Source: Ruegeria_C sp041537925
Lineage (GTDB): Bacteria; Pseudomonadota; Alphaproteobacteria; Rhodobacterales; Rhodobacteraceae
Direction: 5' to 3'
DNA: 64,000 bases
Assembly (NCBI RefSeq): GCF_041537925.1
Contig: NZ_JBGOSH010000006.1
Span: forward strand, 62,001 to 126,000
Shown piece by piece: positions 17,357-25,627 of this stretch. The translations under genes were made by a program, and so were the position numbers. The notes under the pieces were generated by a model. It had not been told where the DNA came from, made no database searches, and saw only the letters and a program-made list of their open reading frames with translations. Numbering within the stretch: position 1 is the first letter of the stretch; every line of letters starts with the position of its first letter.

Positions 17357-18233
17357 GATTGGAACGGGCGAGATCGAGAAAGGTCTGCCCCACCGCCGAT
17401 ACCGGCTTGTTCCTGGACCAAAACAGAACCGCCCGGAAACTCAGCGGTGCGGCGAAGGGCAACGTCACACAATCGGGGATGGTCTCAAGAAAGTCTCGGC
17501 TGGAGCCCACGACGGAAACCCCCAATCCTCGCGAGACAAGGCGGCAGATCGCATCCGTGGTGCGGGTTTCATACTGCATCTGCCGCGCGATCCCCTTGGC
17601 CTCGAAGAACTGATCGATCTCGAAGCGGAACCGCGAGGACGGCATGTAGGATATGAAATTCTCGCCCGCCAGATCGCGGGCCTGGACAATGGGTTTTTGC
17701 GACAGGGCATGACCGGTTGGCACAACGCAGTAAACGTCGCTGTCCTGAATGACGATGCTGTCGAAGGACGGGTTCGCAGGCTCGGCCGTGGTGATCCCGA
17801 AATCGTAGTTCTGCGACACCATCCATTCAACCGCGTCATCGCTCGAGGCGATCTCCATCCGGGTCATGGCGCAGGGGCAGGCGGTGGCGAACCTGCCGAT
17901 CAGGTCGGGTGCCAGCTGTGACGCCCCGGCCGGAGTGACCACCAGGCTCAGCCGGGCATGGCCGAAGGTGCTGATTGCCGCTGCGGTTTCCTTGATATGT
18001 TCCATGCCGCTGACGGCCTGGCGCACCTCTTCGACCAGCAGGCGGGCCTCCTCCGTCGGCACGAGAACCCGGCCCGCGCGCTGAAACAGCTTGAAGCCGA
18101 CCTCGGTCTCGAAATCGGAAATCAGGCGGCTGACCGCAGGTTGCGAGATGCCCAGCATCGCCGCGGCTTCGGTCACGGTCCCGGTCGAAACCACGGTGCG
18201 GAACGCATCAACCTGTCGGAAGGTGATTTTCAT
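17343..18233 (-). CDS. LysR-family transcriptional regulator
   Basis: A 296-residue LysR protein: the HTH (VDAFRTVVSTGTVTEAAAML, SQPAVSRLISDFE) lies in residues 1-60, followed by an effector domain (YDFGITTAEPA, GENFISYMP, VSRGLGVSVVG). The start at 18233 (MKITFRQ) matches family N-termini and has AGGA upstream; a frame extending to 18281 is less likely. It is tail-to-tail with the aminotransferase/decarboxylase operon and is a candidate regulator of that operon. Confidence 0.93.
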   Translation of the reverse strand: MKITFRQVDAFRTVVSTGTVTEAAAMLGISQPAVSRLISDFETEVGFKLFQRAGRVLVPTEEARLLVEEVRQAVSGMEHIKETAAAISTFGHARLSLVVTPAGASQLAPDLIGRFATACPCAMTRMEIASSDDAVEWMVSQNYDFGITTAEPANPSFDSIVIQDSDVYCVVPTGHALSQKPIVQARDLAGENFISYMPSSRFRFEIDQFFEAKGIARQMQYETRTTDAICRLVSRGLGVSVVGSSRDFLETIPDCVTLPFAAPLSFRAVLFWSRNKPVSAVGQTFLDLARSNLSDG

Positions 18234-18337
18234 GATTGTCCTGTTGCTCTGGCCGGATCGGGCTCGGGTCTGCCCACTCATAGCATCAGATTATGGATAG
18301 GTCACAGAATTTGCCACATCACTATAGAAGGGCGCGG

Positions 18338-18916
18338 TTATTGCGGGCGCGTCGAGACAGTGATGAATTCGATCCGGTCGGTCAGGATTTCTTGGAACCC
18401 GTGCTGTAGCTTGGCGTCAAAGCTCAGCGTGTCGCCCGCCGACATGGCAAAATCCTCGGCGCCGCAGCGATAGGTTGCGCGCCCCTCGATCATGAAAATA
18501 AACACATGCCCTTCGTGCTGGTAGGTGGGTAGAACGCCCGAATCCTCACGAGAAATGCTGACCCGCGCGGACTGGAACGTACCGCCGGGCCCGCCATGCC
18601 TGCCCAAGAGCAGGTAGTCATGGGCGTGACCCGGTGTGATGCGTCTGGCCCGAAGCCCATCCCCGGCCCGGACGTGATGCACATCCGCCGCAAGATCCGA
18701 ATGCGCGAATAGCGCCATCAGCGAAACATCCAATGCGTCCGCCAGCGATTGCAGCGTGCCAAGCGAGGGTGAAACGTGACCGTTTTCGATCCGGCTGATC
18801 ATCGCGGTCGATATCTGCGCTCGCCCGGCCAGATCGGCCAGCGTCAGGTCACGCTCAAGCCGCAATCGCTGCAGCGTCTGGCCGACCTCGCTTTCGGTAT
18901 CCGTCTTTTTAGCCAC
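18338..18916 (-). CDS. XRE-family regulator with C-terminal cupin domain
   Basis: A 192-residue two-domain regulator. An XRE helix-turn-helix occupies residues 10-65 (LRLERDLTLADLA, ISTAMISRIENGHVSPSLGTL). A cupin domain covers about 105-190 (YQHEGHVFIFMIEGRATYRC, SAGDTLSFDAKLQHGF). Such proteins often control amine or amino-acid catabolism, sensing a metabolite in the cupin. A GTG start is used. It transcribes away from the gene-poor region to its right. Confidence 0.93.
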   Translation of the reverse strand: MAKKTDTESEVGQTLQRLRLERDLTLADLAGRAQISTAMISRIENGHVSPSLGTLQSLADALDVSLMALFAHSDLAADVHHVRAGDGLRARRITPGHAHDYLLLGRHGGPGGTFQSARVSISREDSGVLPTYQHEGHVFIFMIEGRATYRCGAEDFAMSAGDTLSFDAKLQHGFQEILTDRIEFITVSTRPQ

Positions 18917-19134
18917 TGCCTGTGTTGCCGATCATGAAATCAGGGGCATTGGTGCTGCGGGATTGACCTGCAGCCCTGCGGGTTCAATCAGTGCCAGCTT
19001 CAGAAAAATCGTCAAGGGCCATCTGCCAAGGGGATCGCTGGCCTTGCCTAAATTCGCGGTTAGCGCAGCCAAGGATGGCATGGGAGGGTGCTTGGGCGAG
19101 ACTGGATCAGCGTCGGCGCCAAGACCCGCAAGCG

Positions 19135-19395
19135 CTATCCGTGGGCATTGCCATTCGAGGCCATAGACAGGCAAACATGCAGGTCCAGCGCCAGTTCGTC
19201 GTCGCGCACGAGTCTCTCCACCGTCTCAGACAGCCATTCGGCCACGTCCCGCGGAATAGGGGATTCTGACAGTAGATGCACCGCGTCGGCACATCTGGCC
19301 TGGTCGTCCAGCGCGTTCAGGGATTTTGTTAAGATTTGTGGAAATGGTGTCTGCATGAATATCCGGGTTCTCTCTCTTGGGTACTTGTTGGACAC
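19135..19395 (-). CDS. Possible small protein, unknown function
   Basis: An open frame of up to 86 residues from GTG 19395, or about 73 residues from an internal ATG (MQTPFPQ). The text looks protein-like (LVRDDELALDLHVCLSMAS; alternating acidic and hydrophobic residues) but there is no recognised domain and only a distant purine-rich stretch before the inner ATG. It may be a genuine small gene or a remnant. Confidence 0.35.
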   Translation of the reverse strand: MSNKYPRERTRIFMQTPFPQILTKSLNALDDQARCADAVHLLSESPIPRDVAEWLSETVERLVRDDELALDLHVCLSMASNGNAHG

Positions 19396-19539
19396 ATGTT
19401 TTTTGCTTCGTCAATGTCGTTCCCGTATTTTGGCAAGTTTCTACCAATTCTTGCCACTTCGACGATCAATCGCGCCAAATAGCGCTCATTGTTGCAGCGA
19501 AAGGTCGAGGCGTGACCGTCGGCGGCAACCGAGCCAAGG

Positions 19540-19641
19540 TCATATTGCGGCAATCAGAGCGTTTGCGGCCCCAACGAAGCCCGAGGCGGCTACGCCGCTC
19601 GCCAAAAACATGCAGATAACTTCCAAAGCACTGAGTTTCAT
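19540..19641 (-). CDS. Possible 33-residue hydrophobic peptide
   Basis: Reading the minus strand from the ATG at 19641 gives MKLSALEVICMFLASG and a further Ala/Gly-rich hydrophobic stretch ending at TGA (19540-19542). It looks like a single membrane span or a signal peptide cut short. No strong ribosome-binding site is visible, so it may be the front end of a decayed gene. Confidence 0.3.
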   Translation of the reverse strand: MKLSALEVICMFLASGVAASGFVGAANALIAAI

Positions 19642-19864
19642 GGTGATCTCACTGAGCAGTTCAACAATGGTTAACGAGTTAGCAGGAACATCGGGGCGGA
19701 TGCAGTGAACAATATCACATAAGCCAAACTTTCATGGAACGCAGATGCGCCCTGTTTCGCTTGTGAGGCAGCGCTTCGATCAGAAGCTGGCCACCGGGCA
19801 CGGGATGTAATTCAGCAACGGGACGTGCATCCTCGCTTCAGGCCTCGACCGCTGCTGGCGGCTT

Positions 19865-19892
19865 CTACTCCCGAGTCAGGGCAAGGTCGCGC
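19865..19892. repeat. Dispersed repeat, copy A
   Basis: CTACTCCCGAGTCAGGGCAA followed by GGTCGCGC closely matches 31116-31143 (24 of 28 bases by eye). Both copies lie in gene-poor DNA. The core may be a fragment of an old mobile or coding sequence. Confidence 0.5.
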
Positions 19893-19930
19893 AAACGGTA
19901 TGTATGGTTGGCGGTCAGGATGCGGTCCAA

Positions 19931-20044
19931 CTACAAGGTGATGGTGACTGTCCCAAAAACGACCATGAACGCAACGACGGCCAACACAAACCAAACGACA
20001 GCCAGACGGTCTTCGCCCTGAATGTACACAGGATCACCGCACAT
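19931..20044 (-). CDS. Possible 37-residue single-span membrane protein
   Basis: The minus strand from ATG 20044 to TAG 19931 encodes MCGDPVYIQGEDRLAVVW followed by a strongly hydrophobic stretch (FVLAVVAFMVVFGTVTITL). A charged head and one clean transmembrane segment are typical of small bacterial membrane proteins. No obvious ribosome-binding site precedes it. It does not look like a shadow of another gene, since no other gene overlaps. Confidence 0.45.
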   Translation of the reverse strand: MCGDPVYIQGEDRLAVVWFVLAVVAFMVVFGTVTITL

Positions 20045-20161
20045 CGGTCATGACTTGTTGTTGACGGCTTTGCAGTCGCGATGCGTAGCCCAGACGCATG
20101 CCACACACTGACCTGATCGGCCGCTCATTCTAAATTTCCATCAACGCGCAATGTACTTCGA

Positions 20162-20359
20162 TTATCCACCGACATAAACGCCGTCTCTGGGCCGATAGAA
20201 GATCTTCTGGTTGTGCAACCGTCCCAATAAATCGTGAACTTGGCGTTCTGTTTCCTCTGCCCCTTGTGACGGCAAAGCCTCGGTAAGGCTCCGCAACGAC
20301 CTTTCGATCAGGTCCATGTCGTCTACCGAAAGCTCGAACATATCGTTGTATTGGGGCAT
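20162..20359 (-). CDS. Small conserved-looking protein, unknown function
   Basis: A 65-residue protein starting MPQYNDMFELSVDDMDLIE, with a perfect AAGGAG five bases before the ATG at 20359. It is helical and acidic (DLIERSLRSLTEAL), has a basic middle and ends with Gly. The strong ribosome-binding site makes this the most credible small gene in the gene-poor region. No function can be assigned. Confidence 0.65.
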   Translation of the reverse strand: MPQYNDMFELSVDDMDLIERSLRSLTEALPSQGAEETERQVHDLLGRLHNQKIFYRPRDGVYVGG

Positions 20360-20721
20360 TCTGCACTCCTTGGATAGCATGAAGTCATGATACTATATTT
20401 GACGGCTCTCCTCAAAAACTGCTCCTTAGGTCGCACTGACGAAAGCTTGTTGTGGTCGAAACTGATGCTGACACAGGAATCCGGGCATCTTTCAAGACGT
20501 TGGGAAAACCAGAAGTGAGGAAAGCGTCGCGGTAAGTTGTAGCGAACCCACAATGTGGGCGGTCAACTAAAGTCGTACCGTATACCGCAACGTCGACAGG
20601 TGTTGACTTAAGTATCATTCAGCGCGCGCCGTCACAGGCCGGTCGGGCTTGCCAAGAGGCCTGCTGCGATCCGATCCAGGGCACTGAATATGACAAGGAC
20701 GTAGTGCTGGTCTGGATCGTC
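20360..20721. other. Gap with no supported gene
   Basis: Several short frames cross this stretch in different registers, but none has a ribosome-binding site or recognisable sequence. It holds the promoter of the 65-residue gene on its left side. Confidence 0.5.
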
Positions 20722-20934
20722 TCACCTGAGCGCGTAGCACCCCCCGGAACCTCCGCCGGGTCTGGAACCACTCATGCACTTATGAAAGGCTTCGCGCTTG
20801 GCCTGCTGTTGTGCGTCCCAATCGGCCTGTGACACACCCGGAGGCGCGGTGCCAAATCCATTCGGTCCGGTATCACAGGCTGCCAGAAATGTTGCGCTAC
20901 AAATTAGCACAGCTAGTCTGAAGAACTGGTTCAT
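20722..20934 (-). CDS. Small lipoprotein
   Basis: A 70-residue precursor with a lipoprotein signal peptide (MNQFFRLAVLICSATFLAAC); the lipobox LAAC places the lipid-modified Cys at residue 20. The mature part is about 50 residues, Gly/Pro-rich, with SQADWDAQQQAKREAFHKC and two more Cys residues that could form a disulfide. AAGGAAGCAGGAATC precedes the ATG at 20934; a longer frame to 21048 is rejected because it would bury the signal peptide. Function unknown. Confidence 0.75.
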   Translation of the reverse strand: MNQFFRLAVLICSATFLAACDTGPNGFGTAPPGVSQADWDAQQQAKREAFHKCMSGSRPGGGSGGCYALR

Positions 20935-21100
20935 GATTCCTGCTTCCTTTTCAAAGCCCATTTGCCCTGCAGCAACCCCGTCGCTGTCCAAGGACTGGAT
21001 GCCATGGGCAACCTTGGCGAGGCTACATAACAACATTTTTTTAAACACTTAAGCATCACTCGTACTTTCTCATCTTGCAGGGAGCGGTGACGTGGCGATA

Positions 21101-21132
21101 AAACATCTGGACAATCGAAACATCAGATGTTT
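21101..21132. promoter_or_regulatory. Palindromic operator upstream of GntR gene
   Basis: AAACATCAGATGTTT at 21118-21132 is a perfect 15-base palindrome ending 11 bases before the GntR start. A further half-site AAACATCTG lies at 21101-21109, inverted relative to CAGATGTTT. GntR/FadR regulators typically bind such short palindromes over their own promoter, so autoregulation and control of the downstream sugar operon are likely. Confidence 0.7.
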
Positions 21133-21143
21133 AAAATCATCCT

Positions 21144-21911
21144 ATGAGTGAACTTCTATATTATGACCTAAAAGATACAGCGGGTGTAGCGCCTGGCCTT
21201 GCGACGCAGGTTTGCCGTGAACTTGGGCGGCGCATTGTCGCCGGGCATTTCTCTGAAGGCGGTTTGATCGATGACGAAAACAAGCTGTGTACGCGTTTTG
21301 GGGTCAGCAAATCGGTTGTCCGGGAAGCGATCAAACTGCTGGTGGGCAAGGGGCTACTGGAGGTGCGTCGTGGCAGTGGGACACGCGTGCGGCGGCGTGC
21401 AAGCTGGAATCTTCTGGATGACGATGTGCTTGCTTGGCATCAGGGCATTGAACCAAAACCCGAGTTCCTGCGCCAACTGATGGATGTAAGGCAAATGGTG
21501 GAGCCCAATGCTGCAGGTTGGGCAGCGCAAACGGCAACATCCGAACAAATCGAAGACATTCGCAATGCACAGCACGACATGGAGCAGGCGACCTCGATCC
21601 AAGATTTTGTGGTCGCAGACGCGTTGTTTCACCGTTCTGTCCTGCGTGCCGCAAACAACGAAGTGCTTATCGCGTTGGAGGGTGTGATCTTTTCGGCTCT
21701 CCTGAGCTCAATCAAAGTGACAAACAGCGATCCACGCGAAAACAAACGATCGCTGCCGCTGCATCGGCAAGTATTGAAGGCCATTGAGGCTCGCGACAGT
21801 CAGGCAGCCACTTCGGCGATGCGAGAGCATCTGGCCGATACCTATGAGCGCCTTTCAGGTGTTTTGCCGGATTTCAACGCAAACCGTGGCGCAAGCGAAC
21901 AAGAGGGATGA
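21144..21911 (+). CDS. GntR-family (FadR/FCD subfamily) transcriptional regulator
   Basis: A 255-residue regulator: winged helix with GHFSEGGLIDDENKLCTRF and VSKSVVREAIKLLVGKGLLEV (residues about 30-80), then an all-helical FCD ligand domain (MDVRQMVEPNAAGWAA, DALFHRSVLRAANNEVL, MREHLADTYERL). FCD regulators usually respond to sugar acids or their 2-keto-3-deoxy derivatives. It heads the sugar transport/oxidation cluster and is probably its repressor. Confidence 0.94.
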   Translation: MSELLYYDLKDTAGVAPGLATQVCRELGRRIVAGHFSEGGLIDDENKLCTRFGVSKSVVREAIKLLVGKGLLEVRRGSGTRVRRRASWNLLDDDVLAWHQGIEPKPEFLRQLMDVRQMVEPNAAGWAAQTATSEQIEDIRNAQHDMEQATSIQDFVVADALFHRSVLRAANNEVLIALEGVIFSALLSSIKVTNSDPRENKRSLPLHRQVLKAIEARDSQAATSAMREHLADTYERLSGVLPDFNANRGASEQEG

Positions 21912-21948
21912 GATGTCCACTGCCCGGAAAGGTGGTCGGGATAGTGGA

Positions 21949-21987
21949 GACGACACGAGACATGCTTCTACCCAGCCTCGTGTCGTC
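21949..21987 (+). promoter_or_regulatory. Long hairpin in leader of the sugar ABC operon
   Basis: GACGACACGAG (21949-21959) and CTCGTGTCGTC (21977-21987) are perfect 11-base complements separated by 17 bases. It lies between the GntR stop and the binding-protein gene. No T-run follows, so it may stabilise mRNA, act as an operator or attenuate read-through. Confidence 0.5.
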
Positions 21988-22065
21988 AGGTTGGCCCGAA
22001 TAAACGGGAGAACTCCACCAGATAATCCGGCGCAATGCGCCAGAAACATCGACGAGGAGGATATG

Positions 22066-23127
22066 ATGTTTTCAAAGCTTTCGAAAGGCCTGCTGGCTGG
22101 AACTGTCGCGACGTCTGCGTTGCTGCCGGCCGGAACAGCATCAGCGGAGGATATGGTTGCTCTGCTGCTTCCAGAGAACGTGAATCCGCGCTGGGAACAG
22201 CAGGATGCGGCGGCGTTTGTGCGCACCATGGGTGAGATTGCACCCGACGTGAAAGTTGAGGTGTTCAATGCCAACAATGATACCGCCACACAGCAACGCC
22301 AGGCTGAACAAGCGCTGACTCAAGGCGCAAAGGTTCTTGTTGTCATCCCCATCGACGGGGAAAGCTCGGCCATCATTGCGGATACGGCTGCCGAAGAAGG
22401 TATCCCGACGATCGCCTATGACCGGATGATCAATTCACCCAACACAACGTTCTGGGTGCAGGCCGATCTGGAAGGTATGGGGTTCGATCAGGCAACCCAC
22501 GTGATCGAGAACACCAAAGATGGTGATACTCTCGTTTTGCTCAAAGGGTCGCCGACCGATCCGAACGCGGCGGTAATCCACAACGGTCAGCTACGCGCAC
22601 TCACACCGCTGTTTGAGAGTGGCGCAAGGGTCATGGGCTACGAGAACTGGACGCAAGGCTGGGACCCCGCAATCGCGCGTCGTTCGATGGATCAGGCGCT
22701 GACACAACTCGACAACAATGTTCAGGGTGTCGTCTCTTCCAATGATGGTAACGCCGGTGCTGCCATAGCTGCTATGGAAGAACAGGGTATGGCTGGCACT
22801 GTGCCGGTCTCTGGTCTGGACTGTACGGTTCAGGCGCAACAATTAATGTTGTTGGGCAAGCAGACCCAATGCGGCTGGCGCCCGCTTGAAGACATGGCCG
22901 CCGCTGCAGCACAGGTCACGGTACGTCTGGTGAACGGTGAAGACTTTTCTGATCTTGCGCCACAAACCGTAACCAATGGTGTCGGTGCAGAAGTGGCTTA
23001 TGTGCCTGTTGGCTCGTACTCGGCCATTGCCGCAGAAGGTGTCGCCTACGTGATCGAGAACGATGCGTCGATCACCAAAGATATGGTTTGCCAAGGCGAA
23101 GCAGCCGCAACCGACTTCTGCAAGTAA
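22066..23127 (+). CDS. Sugar ABC transporter, periplasmic binding protein (XylF-like)
   Basis: About 353 residues with a Sec signal peptide (KLSKGLLAGTVATSALLPAG, cleavage after TASA) and a periplasmic binding protein type I fold like XylF (NNDTATQQRQAEQAL, VLVVIPIDGESS, IPTIAYDRMI). AGGAGG lies just before tandem ATGs at 22063 and 22066; the second has better spacing. It delivers a pentose/hexose-type sugar to the ATPase and permease encoded next. The exact sugar is unknown. Confidence 0.93.
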   Translation: MFSKLSKGLLAGTVATSALLPAGTASAEDMVALLLPENVNPRWEQQDAAAFVRTMGEIAPDVKVEVFNANNDTATQQRQAEQALTQGAKVLVVIPIDGESSAIIADTAAEEGIPTIAYDRMINSPNTTFWVQADLEGMGFDQATHVIENTKDGDTLVLLKGSPTDPNAAVIHNGQLRALTPLFESGARVMGYENWTQGWDPAIARRSMDQALTQLDNNVQGVVSSNDGNAGAAIAAMEEQGMAGTVPVSGLDCTVQAQQLMLLGKQTQCGWRPLEDMAAAAAQVTVRLVNGEDFSDLAPQTVTNGVGAEVAYVPVGSYSAIAAEGVAYVIENDASITKDMVCQGEAAATDFCK

Positions 23128-23139
23128 CAAGGTCAAGTT

Positions 23140-23955
23140 ATGACGTCTGAAAACAAAATGGTGGGGCAAGCTGCCCCACCAGCCCACCTTGCTGTGCGTG
23201 GGATTCAAAAACGGTTTGGCGGAGTACACGCCCTGCGCGGTGTTGATTTCGAGGTCGCGCGCGGTGAGGTGATGGCCCTTGTCGGAGACAACGGAGCGGG
23301 TAAATCTACGCTGATGAAAGTGCTCGCCGGAGCGCATCTTGCCGACGATGGAGAGTTTTTGCTCGATGGCAAGCCCGTCGAAGTAACCTCGCCCAATGAT
23401 GCAACCGAGCTTGGCATTCAGATCGTCTATCAGGACCTTGCTCTGTGCGAAAATCTGGATGTTTCAGCCAACCTGTCCCTGGGGGCTGAAACCGTTAAAC
23501 CCGGCTGGCGGTTCCTGCCGCGCCTTCTGCGCCCACTTGACGATCTGGAAATGGAAGTGAAGGCAAAAAAAGCAATCGACAGGCTTGAGGTGCGCACTTT
23601 GCAATCGGTTCGAGCCAAGGTCGGCGGTCTTTCAGGTGGTCAGCGCCAGGCAATTGCGATTGCACGGGCTGTTGGGACCGAAAGCACCGTCGTGATGCTC
23701 GACGAACCCACAGCCGCGCTTGGAGTTGCGCAGACCCGCCAGGTGCTGGAGGTGGTAAAGCGGTTGCGCGAAACGGACCACGCAGTCGTCTACATCTCGC
23801 ACAACATGCGTGATATTTTCGAAGTTTCAGACCGGATCACGGTCCTGCGCCACGGCGGCAACGTCGCTACTTACACAACCTCAGAAACGAACCCGGATGA
23901 AATTGTCGTCGCCATGACACGCGGTTTGGACACGGAGAACGGCAATGCAGCCTGA
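23140..23955 (+). CDS. Sugar ABC transporter ATP-binding protein
   Basis: A single-domain 271-residue ATPase (Walker A GDNGAGKST, signature LSGGQRQ, Walker B VVMLDEPTAALG, H-loop YISHN). XylG and RbsA are double-domain; a single-domain ATPase as in FrcA-type systems would act as a homodimer. It overlaps the permease gene by 11 bases. The starting ATG is at 23140. Confidence 0.94.
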   Translation: MTSENKMVGQAAPPAHLAVRGIQKRFGGVHALRGVDFEVARGEVMALVGDNGAGKSTLMKVLAGAHLADDGEFLLDGKPVEVTSPNDATELGIQIVYQDLALCENLDVSANLSLGAETVKPGWRFLPRLLRPLDDLEMEVKAKKAIDRLEVRTLQSVRAKVGGLSGGQRQAIAIARAVGTESTVVMLDEPTAALGVAQTRQVLEVVKRLRETDHAVVYISHNMRDIFEVSDRITVLRHGGNVATYTTSETNPDEIVVAMTRGLDTENGNAA

Positions 23956-25165
23956 GGCCAAAATGACGTTTCTCGATCGGTTCAGCGCTATGCGCGAGAC
24001 CCAGTTTGGGGCCTTTGTTCCTGTTCTCCTCGCGTTGGCAGCAATCTGGGGGTATTTCGGACTTGTTCTGCCGCTATTTGATCTAATGAACGGGGAAGCA
24101 GACAGCTTTCGTGCGATCTTTCTAAGTCCCCGCAATATCTACAACCTGTTCATGCAATCTGCGGTGATTGCCACGCTGGCGGTAGGGATCACTATCGTAT
24201 TGTTGCTTGGCGAAATTGACCTCTCTGCAGCCGCGACGGCGGGGGTCTGCGCAGCATTGTTAGGGGTTCTCGTGCTGAGCGGCGTGCCGGGCTGGTTGGC
24301 GTGCATCATCGTGATTTTCGTGGGCATCGTTATGGGGGCCGCACAGGGCCTGCTGGTTGCTTACGTCGGCATTCCTTCTTTCGTCGTTACGCTCGCAGGG
24401 CTGCTTGGGTATCAGGGCCTGATGCAAAAGATCCTGCCGACTGGAAACCTGAACGTCGGTGATCCCTTCGTGCGTGGCATCGCCCGGGTTCTTATCCCGG
24501 ATCTGTGGGGAATTGTGCTTGGGTTGGCTGTTGTAGGGATGTTTGCCTACGCCAACCTGCGCAAGCAATCCCGACGCAAGACACTTGGCCTGGAGCAGGA
24601 CAGCCCGTTGGCGTTGTGGGGTCAGGTGATCGCTTTTTCCATTATCGTTGTGGCGGTCGTTTTGACGCTCAACGCCTATCGCTCCTTGCCGTTGCTACTT
24701 GTGCTGCTTGTCGCAATCACAGCTCTTCTGGGTTGGATCACGACCAGCACACCTTATGGTCGATCCCTGTTTGCTGTTGGCGGTAATGCAGAAAGCGCGC
24801 GACGCGTCGGTATGAAAGTCAAACGCCTAAGAGTTTCCGCCTTTGCAATAGTTGGGCTCATGGCGGCAATCGGAGGGATATTTGGGGCTTCCCGTTACGG
24901 ATCCGTTTCTTACACAGCCTTCGCCGGCGGTTCACTTCTGCTTGAAGCGATTGGCGCCGCCGTGATTGGCGGCACGTCGCTGTTTGGCGGGCGTGGATCG
25001 GTCTGGAATGCAATCCTGGGCGCGCTGGTTATCGGGTCGCTCGGCAACGGGCTGGACCTGACAGGGGCGAGTGCGGCTGACAAGCTGATGGTGTCTGGCG
25101 CCATCTTGCTTTTGGCCGTTGCAATCGATGCGCTTTCCCGTCCGGGCACAGGAAATGGAAGATAG
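23945..25165 (+). CDS. Sugar ABC transporter permease (XylH/RbsC family)
   Basis: A 406-residue polytopic inner-membrane protein with about ten hydrophobic segments and the RbsC-family elements LLGEIDLSAAA, GVPGWLACIIV, GIPSFVVTLAGLL and GAAVIGGTSLFGGRG. The length fits the longer XylH subgroup. The start overlaps the ATPase gene. It forms the membrane channel of the importer. Confidence 0.94.
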   Translation: MQPEAKMTFLDRFSAMRETQFGAFVPVLLALAAIWGYFGLVLPLFDLMNGEADSFRAIFLSPRNIYNLFMQSAVIATLAVGITIVLLLGEIDLSAAATAGVCAALLGVLVLSGVPGWLACIIVIFVGIVMGAAQGLLVAYVGIPSFVVTLAGLLGYQGLMQKILPTGNLNVGDPFVRGIARVLIPDLWGIVLGLAVVGMFAYANLRKQSRRKTLGLEQDSPLALWGQVIAFSIIVVAVVLTLNAYRSLPLLLVLLVAITALLGWITTSTPYGRSLFAVGGNAESARRVGMKVKRLRVSAFAIVGLMAAIGGIFGASRYGSVSYTAFAGGSLLLEAIGAAVIGGTSLFGGRGSVWNAILGALVIGSLGNGLDLTGASAADKLMVSGAILLLAVAIDALSRPGTGNGR

Positions 25166-25174
25166 GAGCGATTG

Positions 25175-25627
25175 ATGTCTGAGCATACGAATATCGATCC
25201 ACAGCCGGCACTTGATGCAATCCTTGATGTACTTATCCCCGCAAATCCTGGTCGAAACATCCCGGCGGCAGGTGAACTTGGTGTGGCAACATTTGTCACG
25301 GAGGCGGCTGCGCATGCTCCCTTTTTCAAGAGCGCACTCGTCGCCTTGCTTTCCCGCGCCGGGGAACTGTCGGATGATGTTACTCCCGATACCGTTCAAC
25401 AGCTGGAATCCGAATTGCCCGAGGCGTTCAAGCTGCTGTTGGTTGAGACCTATAAAGGGTACTACAGCCGTCCGGACATGCGCGCCAAGGTTGGGGTTGG
25501 TGCACATCCCGTACACCCTGCGGGGTATGAGGTTGCGCGCGAAACCCCTGAACTCTTGAACGAACTGACTGCACCAGTTCGTGCCCGCGGTCCGGTGTTT
25601 CGCGATCCGGCAGGAGGTCAGACATGA
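25175..25627 (+). CDS. GMC dehydrogenase small subunit (gluconate 2-dehydrogenase subunit 3-like)
   Basis: A 150-residue protein resembling the small subunit that accompanies membrane-linked GMC sugar dehydrogenases (LDAILDVLIPAN, ELPEAFKLLLVETYKGYYS, HPVHPAGYEV). No twin-arginine or Sec signal is seen, unlike many relatives, so the complex may be cytoplasmic. TAGGAG precedes ATG 25175. It overlaps the large subunit gene by ATGA. Confidence 0.8.
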   Translation: MSEHTNIDPQPALDAILDVLIPANPGRNIPAAGELGVATFVTEAAAHAPFFKSALVALLSRAGELSDDVTPDTVQQLESELPEAFKLLLVETYKGYYSRPDMRAKVGVGAHPVHPAGYEVARETPELLNELTAPVRARGPVFRDPAGGQT

